Counted from the stretch's first letter, positions 34,834 to 48,699 are shown. The stretch is 64,000 nt of DNA from Dastarcus helophoroides (GCA_028583605.1 CM053327.1:15611629-15675628), one strand, 5' to 3'. Notes: a model not told the origin generated them from the sequence alone. A program made the numbers and translations.

Positions 34834-37800
34834 TAACTTTTTTTTTTGGTCACCTTTTTGGCGACCGTGAGGACGTTTCCTTGTTTTGTTGTTAAAAATT
34901 GATTGGGGTTTTATAAGATTATGAGAATGTTTTTTTTTGGTCGTCAACAAATCCTTAGACGATTAATCTGCGTCGCCCTTTTTTACACGATACCAAAAGT
35001 GTGACGTTTGCAAAAAAAAAGATTGGGAAACACTGGTTTACTGAAGCAAAATGAAAAGTTTGCCGTAAAATAACTAAAAAAAAACATGCATTCTATAATA
35101 AAGATGCGTATAAACTAAAGCTGCAGTATTTTTGAAGGCATTTAAAATGGTTTTTAAAAAGTGGTTCCAGCTTGAACAGATGCAGAGTTGCAGAGCAAAC
35201 CCAGTGCAGATACATTTTTCAATAGGCGGCGAACCCCACTACACAATATTGTTGACAACTTTCCAATAGTCCACCAATAAGACCCCAAAATATTGCTGAC
35301 ATCGCATCATTTCGCAAGCTTAACATAGGGAAAGGCAACAATTTGACTGGACCTTAGCATTTTATTAAATAAATAAACATTACATAAAAAATATAAGTAG
35401 TAGACAGATTGATTATATTTCGATTGAACACAATCAAATTTATCATAATTGTCCATATCAATGCGAAGGAGATCAAAATTGCGGACAATGTAATTAGGCA
35501 TCTGTAAACATTTAAAATATTAATGATAAATAAAAATCTTGGAGTGTGCAATATAATTTCACCATAATATATCGATCCTGCTGGGAGTAAGCATTAGTGT
35601 CGGCTATTACACTTTTACAGGTTTATATACGAGTATTGTGAGACTTCAGTCTCCGTGCACCAATCGGGAATCTCATACAACATTCTTTATTTCGGGCCCC
35701 ATTCTTTCCAATTCCACAAATTCATTGTCAGTACTTCTTTTTGTTCTCAACACCAATGGGAATTTTTCGATTTCCCAGACACAACGTTTTCATTACACTT
35801 CTATTTTGCTGCCTTTTGACCAGTTATATACTATTGTTAAAAAAGATATAAGGGTAAGATATAAAAAATAGCTTTCTTGGTAAATTAATTTATCGATCAT
35901 AATTGTCTTATACCTAAACATTTTGGTTGGGATACATTTTGATTGAAACTGTTAATGTTTTAAATTCTCACTACGGAAGAAACAGTAGACAGAGTTTTTT
36001 ATATCTCATAATAGCAAACGTCATGTATTCCTAGTCGTCGTAAAATCGCCGGCAATTTTCGATTGCATTTGCTTTCTTTTAGGCTATAAAGTTGCAACGG
36101 ACTTTTGCTCGATCGTATCTAAACTCGCATTGAAATAAAAATTTAGAGCTTCACTCATTTAGGCGTTGCATGAGCAAATAAAACTTGAATTTCTCTAGTA
36201 ATTTTATAGATGCATAAACACGAATCTTAAATAAGCACGACTCTTTACTGTAAGCGTGCACTTTTATGACTTGATTGGAAATAAACTTGCAAACTACATA
36301 TTCATCGTTTCACCATTAAGTAGTGTTAAAAATCTTTATGATTAAAGTTTTTATAGACAATAGGAAATGTTACAAAATCGACTTGGCTTTTATATCCTGC
36401 ATTAGGTAGGAAGATGATATAAGACTAGCGCCAGAATCTTTGAATGCCTTAACCTTTATTTTTAGAAAATAATGTTCATTTCAATGATGTATTTAGCTCT
36501 ACCTGATGTATTACATTAGTTATTATAAATAATTTTACAAGAAAACTGAACAGTGCAGTTATTTTAGATGGAATGTCAATATTTAGTCAGAAAATATACT
36601 AACTGAAATGATATTTTTTAAGCATAAGTTAATTCCTTCCCCAGCCAAACTTCTTGGAGAACCAGATCCGCATTTAAAACTATTAAATTGAACGTGGGTA
36701 CATGTTTAAAAGCGTTGTTAATTCTCTATCTGGCAATGTAAGATTTTTTCAACTTCATTAATATTCGTCAAGAAAATGATGTTACACTGCTCAAAAAAGT
36801 TCAGTTTACGACTAAGTTCAATCAGAAATTCCGTAACAACCAAACATTGGCGGCAGCGACTGTACGTAATTTAAGAGCGGATTTTTAGGCTCAAATTAAG
36901 ACCTTTTTCTTTATATAAGCATGACTCTTCCTGTGCGTTATAAACTACAGTCACTGATCAAATATTCAAAAATTAGCAAGTCCCTGTTTTTCAGGTACGC
37001 TTTTCGTTTTTGCCTAAAAAAAATATAAATCTAATATAAGGTTGGTAGAAATTTCATCTTTCCATTAAGAAACTCTAAACTTGAATATCTAATTGAAGGT
37101 GAAAATTCCAGAATCTCAATCTATTACAATTTTTTGGTACAACTAACGATTTGAAGAAAATCGTGGTCAATAAAGGGGAGTTGGTATTACAATCAATTTA
37201 ACAAAACTTGGTGGAATTTTTACATTTTCTTAATAAACTACTTTAATTTAATTTAACTTTATTAATTTAATTATTTGGTAAAAAATGCAACTCTTCTACG
37301 TATAGTCGCCTAACGCAGATGTTGTAACTCGAAGGAAGTACAATCTAGGGCACAGGTTTGTAAATAAAAAACCTTTTTTCATTCGAAAAAATACCCTCTC
37401 GATATGTGTATACTGAATTTGGAATCATCGTGTATATTGACGCAAAATAATTATAAGGAGTGCCGCAAAACGAAATAATTTAAGACATTGTAATCTTCTC
37501 ACAATACTTTTTTACATTGAGAAGGTAAAAATGTAAATTTTTTAGCTTCCTTTTTACATCATCAGGATTTTAGCTTAAATGGAAAACATGGGGAGACAGA
37601 TTATTATTCCCCACCTTAAAGTGATCGCGAAGGGGTGTTTTTGTTACGCAGCTGCATTTCTCACTTCCTCATCTAGAGCAAAACTAGTGATGGCTACCCA
37701 ACAAGGGAAACGACAGAAAAACCCATCGTAATCAATGGACTACCTGCACTCACCGGACACAAAAGGATCGTTATATAAATCTAAAATCGATGCCTATTGG

Positions 37801-37939
37801 CAAATCCAACTACAGGGCACCATACGTGATTACTGGTTCCTAATATTTCATCAGTGCACTTTAAAATATTAACAAACAAAAGATGCGGGACGGCTAACTG
37901 CCGATCTAATTTAGGCCCAAATCCATAATCCAGAAGTGA
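34834..37939. other. Non-coding DNA; a possible hAT end near 35.03 kb
   Basis: GATTGGGAAACACTG at 35021-35035 looks like the end of a hAT MITE (CAGTGTTTCCC reversed), but no partner end was found. A + strand segment ending at a GTAAGA-like donor near 35850 has a 77-codon frame with ordinary composition. I see no acceptor that convinces me. Confidence 0.35.
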
Positions 37940-38125
37940 AGGAAGACGGAGGAATAGAGCCCAATTGAGAAGATCATAGTAACTCTGTATGTCAGTCATA
38001 ACAGGAACCCAACTCATTTGTAGAGACAGTGGAAAGCAAGACAACCAAGATTTAAAACAGATGAGCACAGCAACTCAGTAGGTCAGCAATACCAAAAGTA
38101 AAACTCTTCCAGAATGACAATGGCA
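37940..38125 (-). repeat. Diverged Penelope family A-like tail
   Basis: Two spaced units, CATAGTAACTCTGTATGTCAG near 37975 and GAGCACAGCAACTCAGTAGG near 38062, and the following AAAACTCTTCCAGAAT, match the doublet GCACGGTAACTCAGTATG...GAAACTCTTCTGAAT of family A. The order and spacing support homology, but divergence is high. Confidence 0.5.
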
Positions 38126-39776
38126 CAAATGACATGATAGTCAAAAGAGAAAGAAAATAGAAATTCATTTCGGATACTTAAAATATTGCTTTTTTTGTGA
38201 ATGGGATGATAAAAATAGGAACTCCTACTGTATGAGGAAACAAGGCCTAAGTAGCCCACTATTAGATTGTGAACGGATATATTTGCTTCCTCTGCAGTAT
38301 AAGACGGTATAAATCTGAGTCATATAAAAAATTTTGTGAAAATTGTGGATAAAAGTTCTGCATGCATTTTTTATTTTAGATCATAATATTCCAAGCTTAG
38401 TAATGCGATCTTAAAAGGCTTATAGAGATAGAAATAAGATAACTAACTATTGAGGATGAGCAACATTTTGAAAAAGTGTTAAATTCACCGTAAAGCAGCG
38501 CAGAAATAACTTGAAATTTTTTTTTCTTATTTTAATCACAATAATGGAAAGAAAATATAGTGAAAATGCAAGTAATCTTATGAACTAATACATTTCAAAT
38601 GGTAGGTAACTTGTTTTTCAAAATTCCCTTCCTTCACTTCCACCAAAACTTCATCCCAGAAAATCTTGAGACTGACTCTAATGAGCACGATGCTCGTTTT
38701 CATGGGCAGATTTATATTATGGAAAGAAGACACCAAGGCCAAATAGGCCCCCAACTTTTAGCAAGGCCAAAACTAGATCTCCATTTATAATATTCTGTTT
38801 CGTAAGAATTAATTCTTTAAAATAAACCTTGGAAGTGAGCAATTTCATAAAATAAAGGCAAGCCTATTTTAGTTCAGTATGGAAATAGGTTTACTTAAGT
38901 TAGGTTAATCAAGTCCATGTGAAAAAACAAATGGAGATCAATGTCATTTGTTAACCAGTATTATATGGTTATACTAACAAAAAATAATAATAATGAAGAG
39001 TGAAAAAGTTTAATCCGAAATTCAATAAATTACATTAATCTCACTTGAATGCATTTCGCGACACCTAACGTTTCGAAATATTTCACACTTAGTTGCAACT
39101 ATTTCGCCGTCATGTCAGAACGTAAGAATATATTTACGACCACTAATGAAATTAAAGGTAAATAACTCATCAGCATATGTGTTGCTTTTTGTGCAATACT
39201 ACCGGTTAAATGCGCTAAACTTCGGATTCGATTGGTATGCAAAACTAATTTCATTAAAAATGCGAGTCGTTATGGGACGTTGGAAGGCCACAAATATTAA
39301 ACCGGGTCCATTCTGTACGGATTTTATTTATAGTTGGTCCATAATCCAATTTGCCCACAGTGATATATTATAACATACCATGTTTTATGTTTGCAGCCAC
39401 TTTCAAATGAATTTATTGTTTTAACAATGCCCGCCGGTTATGCAAATCGTATAGATTTTGAGAAATAAATTAATAGGTATGAGGCCTGCAATTGTGGTGT
39501 TCATTTTTTTGTAAACCATTATTGTGGGACATTCACATATAAAAAGAGAATGACCAACGACTGTATAGTACGAAACGAACACTGAACCGACAAAAAATCA
39601 AACCTGCATAACTCATTTTTAAGTAACCTTTGTTTTCTAGTTTGTAAAATTGTATTGTTTTCTATTCATAATGTCATCAATTGTAACGATTTATTAGCAA
39701 ATTTTAGTCAAGACAGAAAACCAAAAAATGGGGCATTTATGGGGACTGCCGAAGTGCAGAAGTGAAAACTTAAAAC
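38126..39776. other. Non-coding DNA, nothing recognised
   Basis: AT-rich with short open frames only and no repeat ends or splice-supported exons that I can defend. Confidence 0.5.
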
Positions 39777-42700
39777 AAAGGCCATAGGACGATTAGTATA
39801 GTGAATCGGCCCCAGAAGGTTATCTGGATCATCTTTTAAGGGTGTCTTGCTACTAATAAGATACCTTAATTATGCAAGTTTCAGATCTCTATTTTGGTTT
39901 TGGAAAATTTTTTTTCTCAAAAACTACTTAAGCGATTTGAATAAAATTTTGACATATTATAGAGATGTATAAAAGCTATATTAAAAGAAAATATTAACCC
40001 AAAATCTTTATGGCTAGTTTAGGAGAAACGGGCAATTTTTTTCAAAATTATTTTTTTTTCTTTATGATAACTGTCTAGAACAATTATGAAATAAACTTTT
40101 TTTATGTCTATTTTCGATGCAAAATAACCTTGCAAATTCTAAAACTGATCAAAAAGGTACGCCATATTTAAAAAAAAATAAAAACCAATTTTTTCATTTA
40201 AAAATTGATTTATTTTAATTTCAGTAATATTGGGATCATCTTTGAAGAGTATATTCCTGCTAATAGGATAGTTTGATCCTGCAAGTTGCAGAATTCTATT
40301 TATTTTCATTTTTGAAAAAATCGGAAAAAACCAAAAAAAAATAGGAAAATTTTTCTTTTTCAAAAACCGCATAAAACCGATTTCAGTAAAATTTGGAAAC
40401 ATTATAGAGATATATAAATACTTTGCTCAAAAAAATACTAGCTCTTAATTTTAATAATAATTGTTAGAAACAGTCAATCTTTTGCGATTTTTTTGTTCCC
40501 TTGTGGTACGTTCTAGAACAGTTTTAAAGCTTGACTTTCCTAATGTGTTTTTTGATATAAAATAATATCTCGAATCTTAAAATTGATTGATAATGTACAA
40601 ATAACAATGGATTAATTTCATTATTTTTTATACTATTAAAACAACAGAAACAAAACATCCAAAATAGTATATGAATATTACTAAAATATTAAAGTATTTA
40701 AGAATTAATTAAAACTATATTAGCAAAGATGTCAATAATTTTAGTTAAAATATCCTTTTGCATTTTAAAAATATCAATATAACATGCGCATAGAATTATT
40801 TATCAATATGTTTAATATTAATTTAATCAGAATTCAGAATCAATTTGCATTTTGATTCTACATTTTGGGGTGTTTTTTATCAATAATTTTGAACAAAGGC
40901 AAAATCTCAATCTATTGCTTTTAAATGTAGACATGAGTTCAGGAAAAATAGATGAAAAATCATCCCTGTTGTAAAAAGAATTAAATACTACATTTTAATT
41001 TTACAAATATTTTCAGTAAGGCTTAACAAATAACTTTATTAAAGTTCCCTGCCAAGATCGTGTGGGGAATGGCCGCTATATTGATTTGAAGATGGAAAAT
41101 TTTGTTTCTTTGCCAGTAATTTCCACAATTTTCATCTAACAGAAAAATGTTTTTAATAAAACTCGGAGAACTTTAAATTTGCTACAAAAAAGTTATTAAC
41201 CATTTTCTTTTAGAGTTAGTCGTTATTGAGAAAATGTCTCACGAATAGCGTGCTTTCGGGTAGTCACACTCATTTCTGCATTACCCAAAATGTACAGATT
41301 TTGGCCTGTACTTTTTGAGCGATATCCGCAGAAGGCCTAATCTACTTCTACTTGAATTTGAGGTTTTTTGGCGGGAGGGCTGTTTTTGTTGGTCTGAATG
41401 TTACTTTCTGAGTTAATTATCATTCACCTTCATCGTCGTTATCGTCGTTTACACGTTGACGGGATCTAAATGAATAAATGTCTAAAACGAGATTAGATTA
41501 CTTTTTGCAAAGTCAGTTGGTCGATGGTGCGTATTCTATACATTTTCACTAATTTTGGGAACAACAAAAATAGCACAAAAGTATGTAATTAGGAGATTCT
41601 TGGTAACGCTACTAACTATGCAAGATTTGTTGGTGGTCGATATACGATACCGTTGAAACCTTTATACATACCACAATGCTTAAAACCTTTGTAGAAACTC
41701 TCATAATTATTTTTTTGATCACGACATAAAAGTAAATTATTAGATGAAGAACATAACATCAAGATCAATAAAAACATTGATGTCAATAAATTACGAATTT
41801 AACCAAAGACGGAATAGTACATTAGGCATCTTGGCAAAATTAATTTAAAAAACGCACCACATGCTATACTTTTTGGGTGATGCAAATATCCAAAAGCATG
41901 ACATTTTCCCAGTAACGACTAGAACTACGAAAAAATGGTAAATAACTTCTTTGAATCAAATTCTAAGCTTTTCAACTTTTAGAGAAAAACATTTTTTTGT
42001 TAGACTAAAATTGTGTTAGTTGTTGACAAAAAAACCAAAATTTTCCATTTTAAGTCAATATGCTGGCCAATCCGCACATGATCTTGGTAGGGAACTTTCT
42101 GTATACCTATTTATTAAGTCGAAGTGAAGACATTTCTAAAAAAAAGTTTAGTATTTAATTATTTTCTAATAAAATTCATTTTTCCTGGATTATAGGAGCA
42201 ATCCATATTTAGAGCCGCAACAATTTGTTAAATCTAAGCTCTAAAAAACAACAACAACAAAATTGTATTATTAGTATTTTTGATGACTAAGTAAATGTTT
42301 TTAAAAAGGAATATTCTAAAATGTTTTATGATGACTAAAAAAAAGTCCTGCCCCAAAGTATTGTTGAAGACTAAAAAAACGACGTTCCACGTTCCACTGA
42401 TACCATTGATCTCTGCGGGGGTATCCGTTGCAGCTGCTGCTGCGCAGTAAGTATCACAATATTGAAAAATCAATAAGAAGTATACTTGAATTCTAGTAGA
42501 ACGGATTGGTCCTCGGTTATCTTTAAAAATTGATACACAAATCTTGTTCCCTGAAACGAAGAAAGATTAAAATAAACACAACAGTGCTCCAACGCGTTTT
42601 GATAGTCCAGGTATCATCTTCAGAGAGATACTCAGTACTGTACAGTATCTCTTTGAAGATGAGAGCTTGGCTATTGAAACGCGATAGAGCAACTGTTGTG

Positions 42701-44241
42701 CTTTTTAATCTTTCTCGGTTTCAGGGTACAAGATTTGGGTGTCAATTTTTTAAGTACTCTTGAATGTTAATAATTTTGCTTAACATATCCTTTTTCGCTT
42801 TAACTTTAAAACATCAATACATTAGATCAATCATAATTAATTTTAATTTCTTAAACTATAAAATTGCACTTTAGAAAATTTACTTCTATACACCATAACC
42901 ATCGCGTCGGTTGCTCTACTATCGATAAATACCAAAAACTTGATTTTTGGCCATAAAATTATAGTTAATATCTTAGATAACTGATGTCCATTAAATTAGT
43001 TGTAATGTAGCATTTTGGATAGAAGAGAGTTTTTTCTAAACAAATTATCATTTGCTACATTTTGAAACGGTCAAAAATTCCCCACTGAATCACGTCTTTC
43101 CATCCGTCGATCTATGTGTACGTTTCTGATCATGCTACTGGTCGCAATTTTTGATTGATTTTTGATATTCATGTTTTTATGGTTTTCTAAGAATAGAAGC
43201 CCATTGATTTTGGAAGGAATCGATCGAATTGTTTAGTTTTCTGATTAAATCATTTTAAAAGCATATTGTTTAATTATTGTAGATTATATTATATTGGTGT
43301 TTTAAAATTCAAACAATATTTTAAGTAAAATTGTCAAGAACTTAATATATCTAGTTTATAATTTATTTTTTTAATATACTTATAACATTTTAGTAAAACA
43401 AATCTTATAATTTTTTTGAATATTTTGTTTCTGTTGTTTTAATGATATAAAACACATTGAAATAAATCGATGTTTAATTAATCTAAGGATTCAAAGAGCT
43501 TATTCTACATCAAAAAACACATTAAGAAAGTTAACTCTAAAACTGCTGTAGAACGTCTCTAATAATAATTATTAAGGTTATAAAGGAGCTAATAGTTTTT
43601 TTTTGAGTAAAGCATTCATATACCTCCTTAATATTTTCAAATTTTGTTGAAACCGGTTTTACGCGATTTGAGAAAAAAATATTTTCCTATTTTTTTCCAA
43701 TTTTTCCAAAAAAATAAATAAATAAAACCTTGAAACTTGCAAAGTTAAATTACCCTATTAGTAGGAATATACTTTCTGAGATTAACCCAATATTTCTGAA
43801 ATTGAAATATAAATCAATTTTTTAATGAAAAAATCGGTTTTTATTATTTTTTTTCAATATGGCGTACCTTTTTGATCGGTTTCAGAATTTGCAAGGGTAT
43901 TCCACATTAAAAAACACATAAACGGAGATTAGTTTCAAAATTGTTTTAGAACGTTATCGAAAAGAAAAAAAAATAATGTTGAAAAAAATTGCCCGTTTTT
44001 CCTAAATAACCTAATATTTATAGACTGCCAATTTTTTCCAAATTATATTTATATTTAAATCGGTTAAGTCGTTTTTGAGAAAAAACAATTCTATTTTTCG
44101 ATTTTTTCAAAAACTAAAATAGTTAGAGATCTGAAGAAACTTGCGGGATCAAAGAATCTCATTAGTAGCAACACATTCTCAAAAAATAGTCCAGATAACT
44201 TTCTGGGGCCGATTTACTATGCTTATCGTCCTATGGCCTTT
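39777..44241. mobile_element. Giant foldback element, 4.5 kb with arms reaching almost to the centre
   Basis: The outer ends AAAGGCCATAGGACGAT (left) and its inverted copy (right, ending 44241) start two arms that stay alignable inward. Outer parts: 39.78-40.63 and 43.43-44.24 kb. Middle parts: AAAGTTCCCTGCCAAGATC near 41042 pairs with its inverse near 42100. Inner parts: GTCGTTATTGAGAAAATG near 41219 pairs with its inverse near 41920. Each outer arm is built of two tandem units of about 400 bp (left starts near 39827 and 40233, both with GGATCATCTTT). No transposase frame is visible. The right arm is interrupted by a Penelope insertion at about 42.5-42.75 kb. Tandem units inside inverted arms are typical of FB/Galileo-like foldback elements. 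Confidence 0.75.
42497..42755. mobile_element. Palindromic Penelope family B insertion inside the foldback arm
   Basis: As at 27.6 kb, a leftward tail (AGAACGGATTGGTCCTCGG through CATCTTCAGAGAGATAC) meets a rightward tail (ATCTCTTTGAAGATGAGAG through GGTTTCAGGGTACAAG). Flanks TACTTGAAT and TACTCTTGAAT look like an eroded target duplication. No coding part is present. Confidence 0.75.
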
Positions 44242-45959
44242 CAAGATATTTCAAAAAAAAACTTTTTCCAAACTTTCAGCGGTTTCTCTCAGTTGAGGAA
44301 AAGTACAAATAGTTGAGGGCAACGATTAACATCCACTCGCTCCCTCTCCAAGTTTTTCATCCTACCCCAGTTTTTTTTATATATTTTCATGGTGCCCCCC
44401 CGTATTTCATTGAAATAAATCTAGAGAATTCTAATTATATTAATTCAAAATTAAATATCGTCCGAACTATAAGAATTAGACCCACAGATAAAGCACAGCT
44501 TAGCTTTTGATGAACAGAAATAGCAACTAATATACAGGGTGTGCCATTTAAATTTTTTGAGAAAAATGTTAATTTGCCACACCCAATGTTATTTAAATAA
44601 AATTACATAATTTTCTAATAAAGGAATATTCTGAAATAATCTGCACTATAAATAAAATCATTTGGGTATTTCGTGCCTTTTTAACGAGCTTGCAACTTAG
44701 GCTTAATTTTCATGATTTTTCTAAATATCTCAAAAACTACAGGCCCTTGTTCTTTGATATTATTTTAATTAGCATTTCGTAAGAGATTTAAATATGTAAA
44801 AATATATAGGGTGTACTCTTTAAAAAAGGAATCTGTATATGTTCATGCTGTATAGAAAAAAATAATTTTAGAATGTACGCCATACGCTAGTGTTTCTTCG
44901 TACCAAAAATATTTTTGTTAGCGAAGAATCTGTAGGAGCTACAGAGCTTTAGCCGTACTAATGACTTTTTCCCTGTATATGTACATATTTGTGGGGTCTA
45001 TGAAAATAAAGAGGATTCGTCGGTAAACAATACATGATTTAAAAAATTGTCCATAAAACTCAAATCTATTCATCGCTGGTAATATTAGCCACTTGCACAT
45101 ACTTCTATGCGATTTCACTTTAACTTTCATCCGCAATTCAACTGATTTTCATGCGAAAAAGCGAATCATCTAGCGACTTTTTCGGGGCTTTAGAGCTAAA
45201 AATCCTTACATGTCATTTTTCAGGCATAATCGACGCAATGTTTTGTTTTTGCCCAATTTTCGATTACACAGCGGTAGAATTCTTCTTATTATTTATATTA
45301 GCAATGTTGAAGTCACTTTGTGTCAGTGACAATTCGAAAAGGGGTTTAAGTTAGGATTTAGAAATGTTTTTAGTATAAATATATCTGCAAAATGTTCCTT
45401 TTCCTAGATATTCCTTTCGTACTCATTTTCGTTTAAAATTAATGATATTTTATGAGTAAGACACTCCGTATAATATTCAGCTTTAATGTTATGTTTTTTT
45501 AAATTATTGTTCTTTATTATATACAAATTCCACAAAAAATCTTATCCAAAGTTTGCCAAAGGCGCCAACGTTGAAATATATTGCTACAATGTAACCGAGT
45601 AACCAGATTGCTTCTTGCATAAATTAGTACATAATTATAAGGGTTTTATCGCAAAGGTTGGAAGCATGGTAGCGTTGAATGGCCCGTAAAGCACATTATC
45701 AATATATCGCAAATTCAATGCGGGTACCTAATCTAATTAATGATACTGGTCGCAATCATAATGTATGGTAATTACAGCCTTCGTGACATCCTATGATCTG
45801 CCATCAACGGTTTAGGCATCTTACGCCAAGATAACTAATAAACACTTATAAGGGACGTCTGTCTACATTGTAAACTTGCTAGCGCAAATATCTATGGTAA
45901 GCGAATTTATAATAGAACTGCTACGTTATTACCAAATCCTAGTAGCGCAATGCTTATCA
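44242..45959. other. Non-coding DNA with two ACAGGGTGT-like repeats
   Basis: TATACAGGGTGTGCC near 44532 and TATATAGGGTGTACT near 44803 are similar and in the same orientation. Such words mark ends of some insect repeats, but I cannot assign a family. Otherwise no gene is seen. Confidence 0.35.
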
Positions 45960-46119
45960 CTTATCACTAAAGCTGGGATTATATGCAGCAATAAAGGTAA
46001 AAAATATGCATGCAATGTGCCCTAAAATACTTGCAAAATATGCACTATAAGATATTTTACATGCATTTATTCCATAAAAAATTTCAAACAATAGCGGTGT
46101 TAAGGATTGCATTTACGTG

Positions 46120-47244
46120 CAGTCGGTTCAACAAGAAACATTCCTGGATTTTTCAAAAACTGTTAATTGATTTGGCTTTTATAGACTTGTTGGTGAAAAA
46201 GTGCATTTGGTTGCCACGTCGCGGATACTAAATTGTTTTACTATCGCTGGAACTGTCAATCAAAAGGTTCACCCATGTCTTACAATGCGGCTACTAAATA
46301 TTTAAAAAAGTCTAAGTCATTCGTGAAAAGGTGGTTTGAATCATATACAGCCAACGAAGATCTTCCCGATAGAGGCAAATCGGAAGTTACAATAAAATAG
46401 CAGGATAAAGTCGTCTTACAGCTGTTTAAGCGCAATCCTACTCTACAGTTAGGTTAAACCAGAGCCAAGCTAGCTAAAAGAGGAGTTGACGTCAACATAA
46501 ATACTATTTGGCTGCGAAAAGCATTCAATATCGAAACACGAGGCAAAACCCGTTGTTTTCAAAAACCTACAGGAAAAAATGTAAGGTTTGGGCTGTCGAG
46601 AATCTCGACTGCGATTGGTCCAATGTAATTTTTTGTAACAAAGCATCGTTCTGGACATGGGCTTCCATAAGGTAGGCTGGTGAGCTTCAGTGAACCATCA
46701 AACACCCAGTAAAACTCCATGTTTGAGGATGTTAATCTGAGCATGATTTTAGGTGTTTAGAGTTCTTTATGCAGAACTTGGATGCTCAGAAAATCGTCAC
46801 TATTTACAAATGTGGTTTTTCAAAGCCTATCTAGAAGATGTTTGATGTCAAAAGCGAAGACTGGATTTTAGGGGAGGACCATGATCCAAAACATCGGAAT
46901 CACCTCTGTACCTCATCGAGAGCAGAAACTGGCATCGTAACTTCAGACTGGTTTTCACAGTCTCTTGATGCAAATGCAATGAAAATTATTTGGAGCACTG
47001 CAGGAACACGTGTCTTCATCCTGAAGTAGCTTTCACGAAAAATCAGATAGATATGGCGCTTATTACTCCTTAGATATGCTGAAAAGTTGGTAAAAAGTAT
47101 GCCCAAAGGGTGCTAGGCTGTTCCGAAAAGCAATGGGGATTGGACCATGTAATAGGGCTATAAGCTTTTTAATTAAAAAGTAAAAATCAAAAAATCTTCA
47201 ATAGTTTTCTTAAAACCGAGAAACGTTTCTTAATGAACATACTG
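46120..47244 (+). mobile_element. Tc1-like transposon nested in the hAT MITE
   Basis: The left end CAGTCGGTTCAACAAGAAAC and right end, reverse strand, CAGTATGTTCATTAAGAAAC are imperfect inverted repeats starting with the CAGT of Tc1. A TA follows the right end at 47245-47246; the left one is mutated to TG. At 1,125 bp it is shorter than a full Tc1, mainly for lack of the transposase N-terminus. Confidence 0.8.
46280..47152 (+). pseudogene. Tc1-like transposase pseudogene
   Basis: Fragments in changing frames run in the right order: YNAATKYLKKSKSFVKRW, DLPDRGKSE, RAKLAKRGVDVNINTI (DNA-binding half), an ISTAIGPM.FFVTKH region replacing the first Asp motif, DWILGEDHDPKHRNHL with the second Asp, SQSLDANAMKIIW where relatives have DANPIENVW, and a final GDWTM before the stop. 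The Glu of the DDE triad is therefore lost. Many stops and frameshifts make it plainly dead. Confidence 0.85.
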
Positions 47245-47478
47245 TATATAAAACAAGATATGTAGACCCAACACACGTTTATTTCAAATTAGAGCTTAAT
47301 TATCTAACTTTATTGCTTTTGCGTTAACTGAATAAAAACAAATGTATCATACCAGTTTAGAAAAAAAACTCAAAATATGAAAAATAAAAAACTGCATATG
47401 CATTTATTGAAAAATGTCTAAATATGCACATATGCACTTTATATGCATTTTGCATATAATCCCAGCTCTACTTATCAC

Positions 47479-48055
47479 ATTCGATAGCTACTTTTTAAAA
47501 ATATGATGTACTAGCTTGCTTATCCGCAACTTCGTCAGCGGACCTGAAGAAATAACTGCAATGCAGCTGAATGGAAAGTTTCAAATCACTTTTAATTTCG
47601 AAATTAATTTTCAGTTTAAATTGTAAGGTGGCAGTAAGTTAATTTAGAGTTAGCTGAGAAATATAAAAAATACATGATGTGAGGACATTTTCTTTGGTCG
47701 TTGAATTTTATCTCGGAAGCTCAAATAACAAAATATGGATTCAAGATCTTTTGTTCTTGATCGTCAAAAATTATTTCGGAAGTCCAGGTAAATTTGAAAA
47801 CTAAAATTTATATCAACTGAAGACTGTTCGATAATCGAATGATGACAATTTGGTAACCCTAGTTTGAGGACTTTAGAAGACAGGCCGCTATCAAAATAAG
47901 AATCGCAGAATTAACAATCTTACTCTCTGTGATTGTTTACACCGTATAAAAATATTCTTTGTTTTGGATATAACAGGTTTGGGATAAACAGTAGCCCACT
48001 AACTTTTTTACATCGTAAGAAATGGAAAGCGGACGAACAAATATACAAATACAAG
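47479..48055. other. Non-coding DNA, nothing recognised
   Basis: AT-rich sequence between the hAT MITE and a Penelope tail, with no feature that I can support. Confidence 0.5.
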
Positions 48056-48172
48056 AATTGAAATACAAATCTTGCCCACTGAAACCAAGAAAGATTTAAA
48101 AAACACAACAAAGGTTATATTTCAATTTTTGAAGATAACAAAGGATCAGTCCGTTTCACCAAAAAAAAAGAA
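48056..48172. repeat. Penelope family B tail remnant
   Basis: ATACAAATCTTGCCCACTG and GAAACCAAGAAAGAT (leftward tail) are joined to CAATTTTTGAAGATAAC and CAGTCCGTTTCACCAAAAA (rightward tail). The central part is deleted, so this looks like a collapsed palindromic copy of the type at 27.6 kb. Confidence 0.65.
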
Positions 48173-48699
48173 AAATACAAATGCAGTTAAACATTTATAT
48201 ATTAGTTAGGATGTATTCCGTTAATTCAAATCATATTTCATGAAAGAAATCAATTTTCCAAAAGATTTTTCTATGCCTTCGAAAAAAGCAGTTACAAATG
48301 CTCTAACCTGATAATGTGGCACTTGATAGGTCAAATAAAACAGTCAATAATAATTAATCACTTACATCCTCTTCTGACAAAAAAATCCCAGCTTAATTAT
48401 TCTTAACTTGTTTTTTATTGTTCCGAATCTTTTATTAAACAAAATTTACTTGCAAGCTATAATTCAAATGTCCTAGTTCCATTTTCAATTTTATTTCTTT
48501 GTCATATAATCAAATTTTCAGAGCTTAAGCACCAAATATTGGAAGTTAATCAGAATGAATGATTGAGTTAGAATCGTGATGAAATACTTTTTTATTTTAA
48601 TCCCTCCTGCCTCAATAGTTTTTAAAAACACTACACAGCAGTAGCTGGATGCACACAGACATGTTGTTGATCACGTGGAAATACATGCGAGGTGTACAT

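Larger units (their letters stand above)
45968..47470. mobile_element. hAT-type MITE, split by a Tc1 insertion
   Basis: Ends read TAAAGCTGGGATTATATGC (left) and TAGAGCTGGGATTATATGC (right, reverse strand). Exact 8-bp duplications CTTATCAC lie at 45960-45967 and 47471-47478. TARNG-type ends with an 8-bp duplication are the hAT signature. Without the nested Tc1 the element is about 378 bp and rich in ATGCATAT words. Confidence 0.85.

Noticed and set aside
35021..35035. hAT MITE end GATTGGGAAACACTG
   Set aside because: No matching inverted end or 8-bp duplication was found within reach.
37781..38068. 95-codon - strand frame
   Set aside because: It overlaps a diverged Penelope A tail and has no homology or splice support, so the frame is probably incidental.
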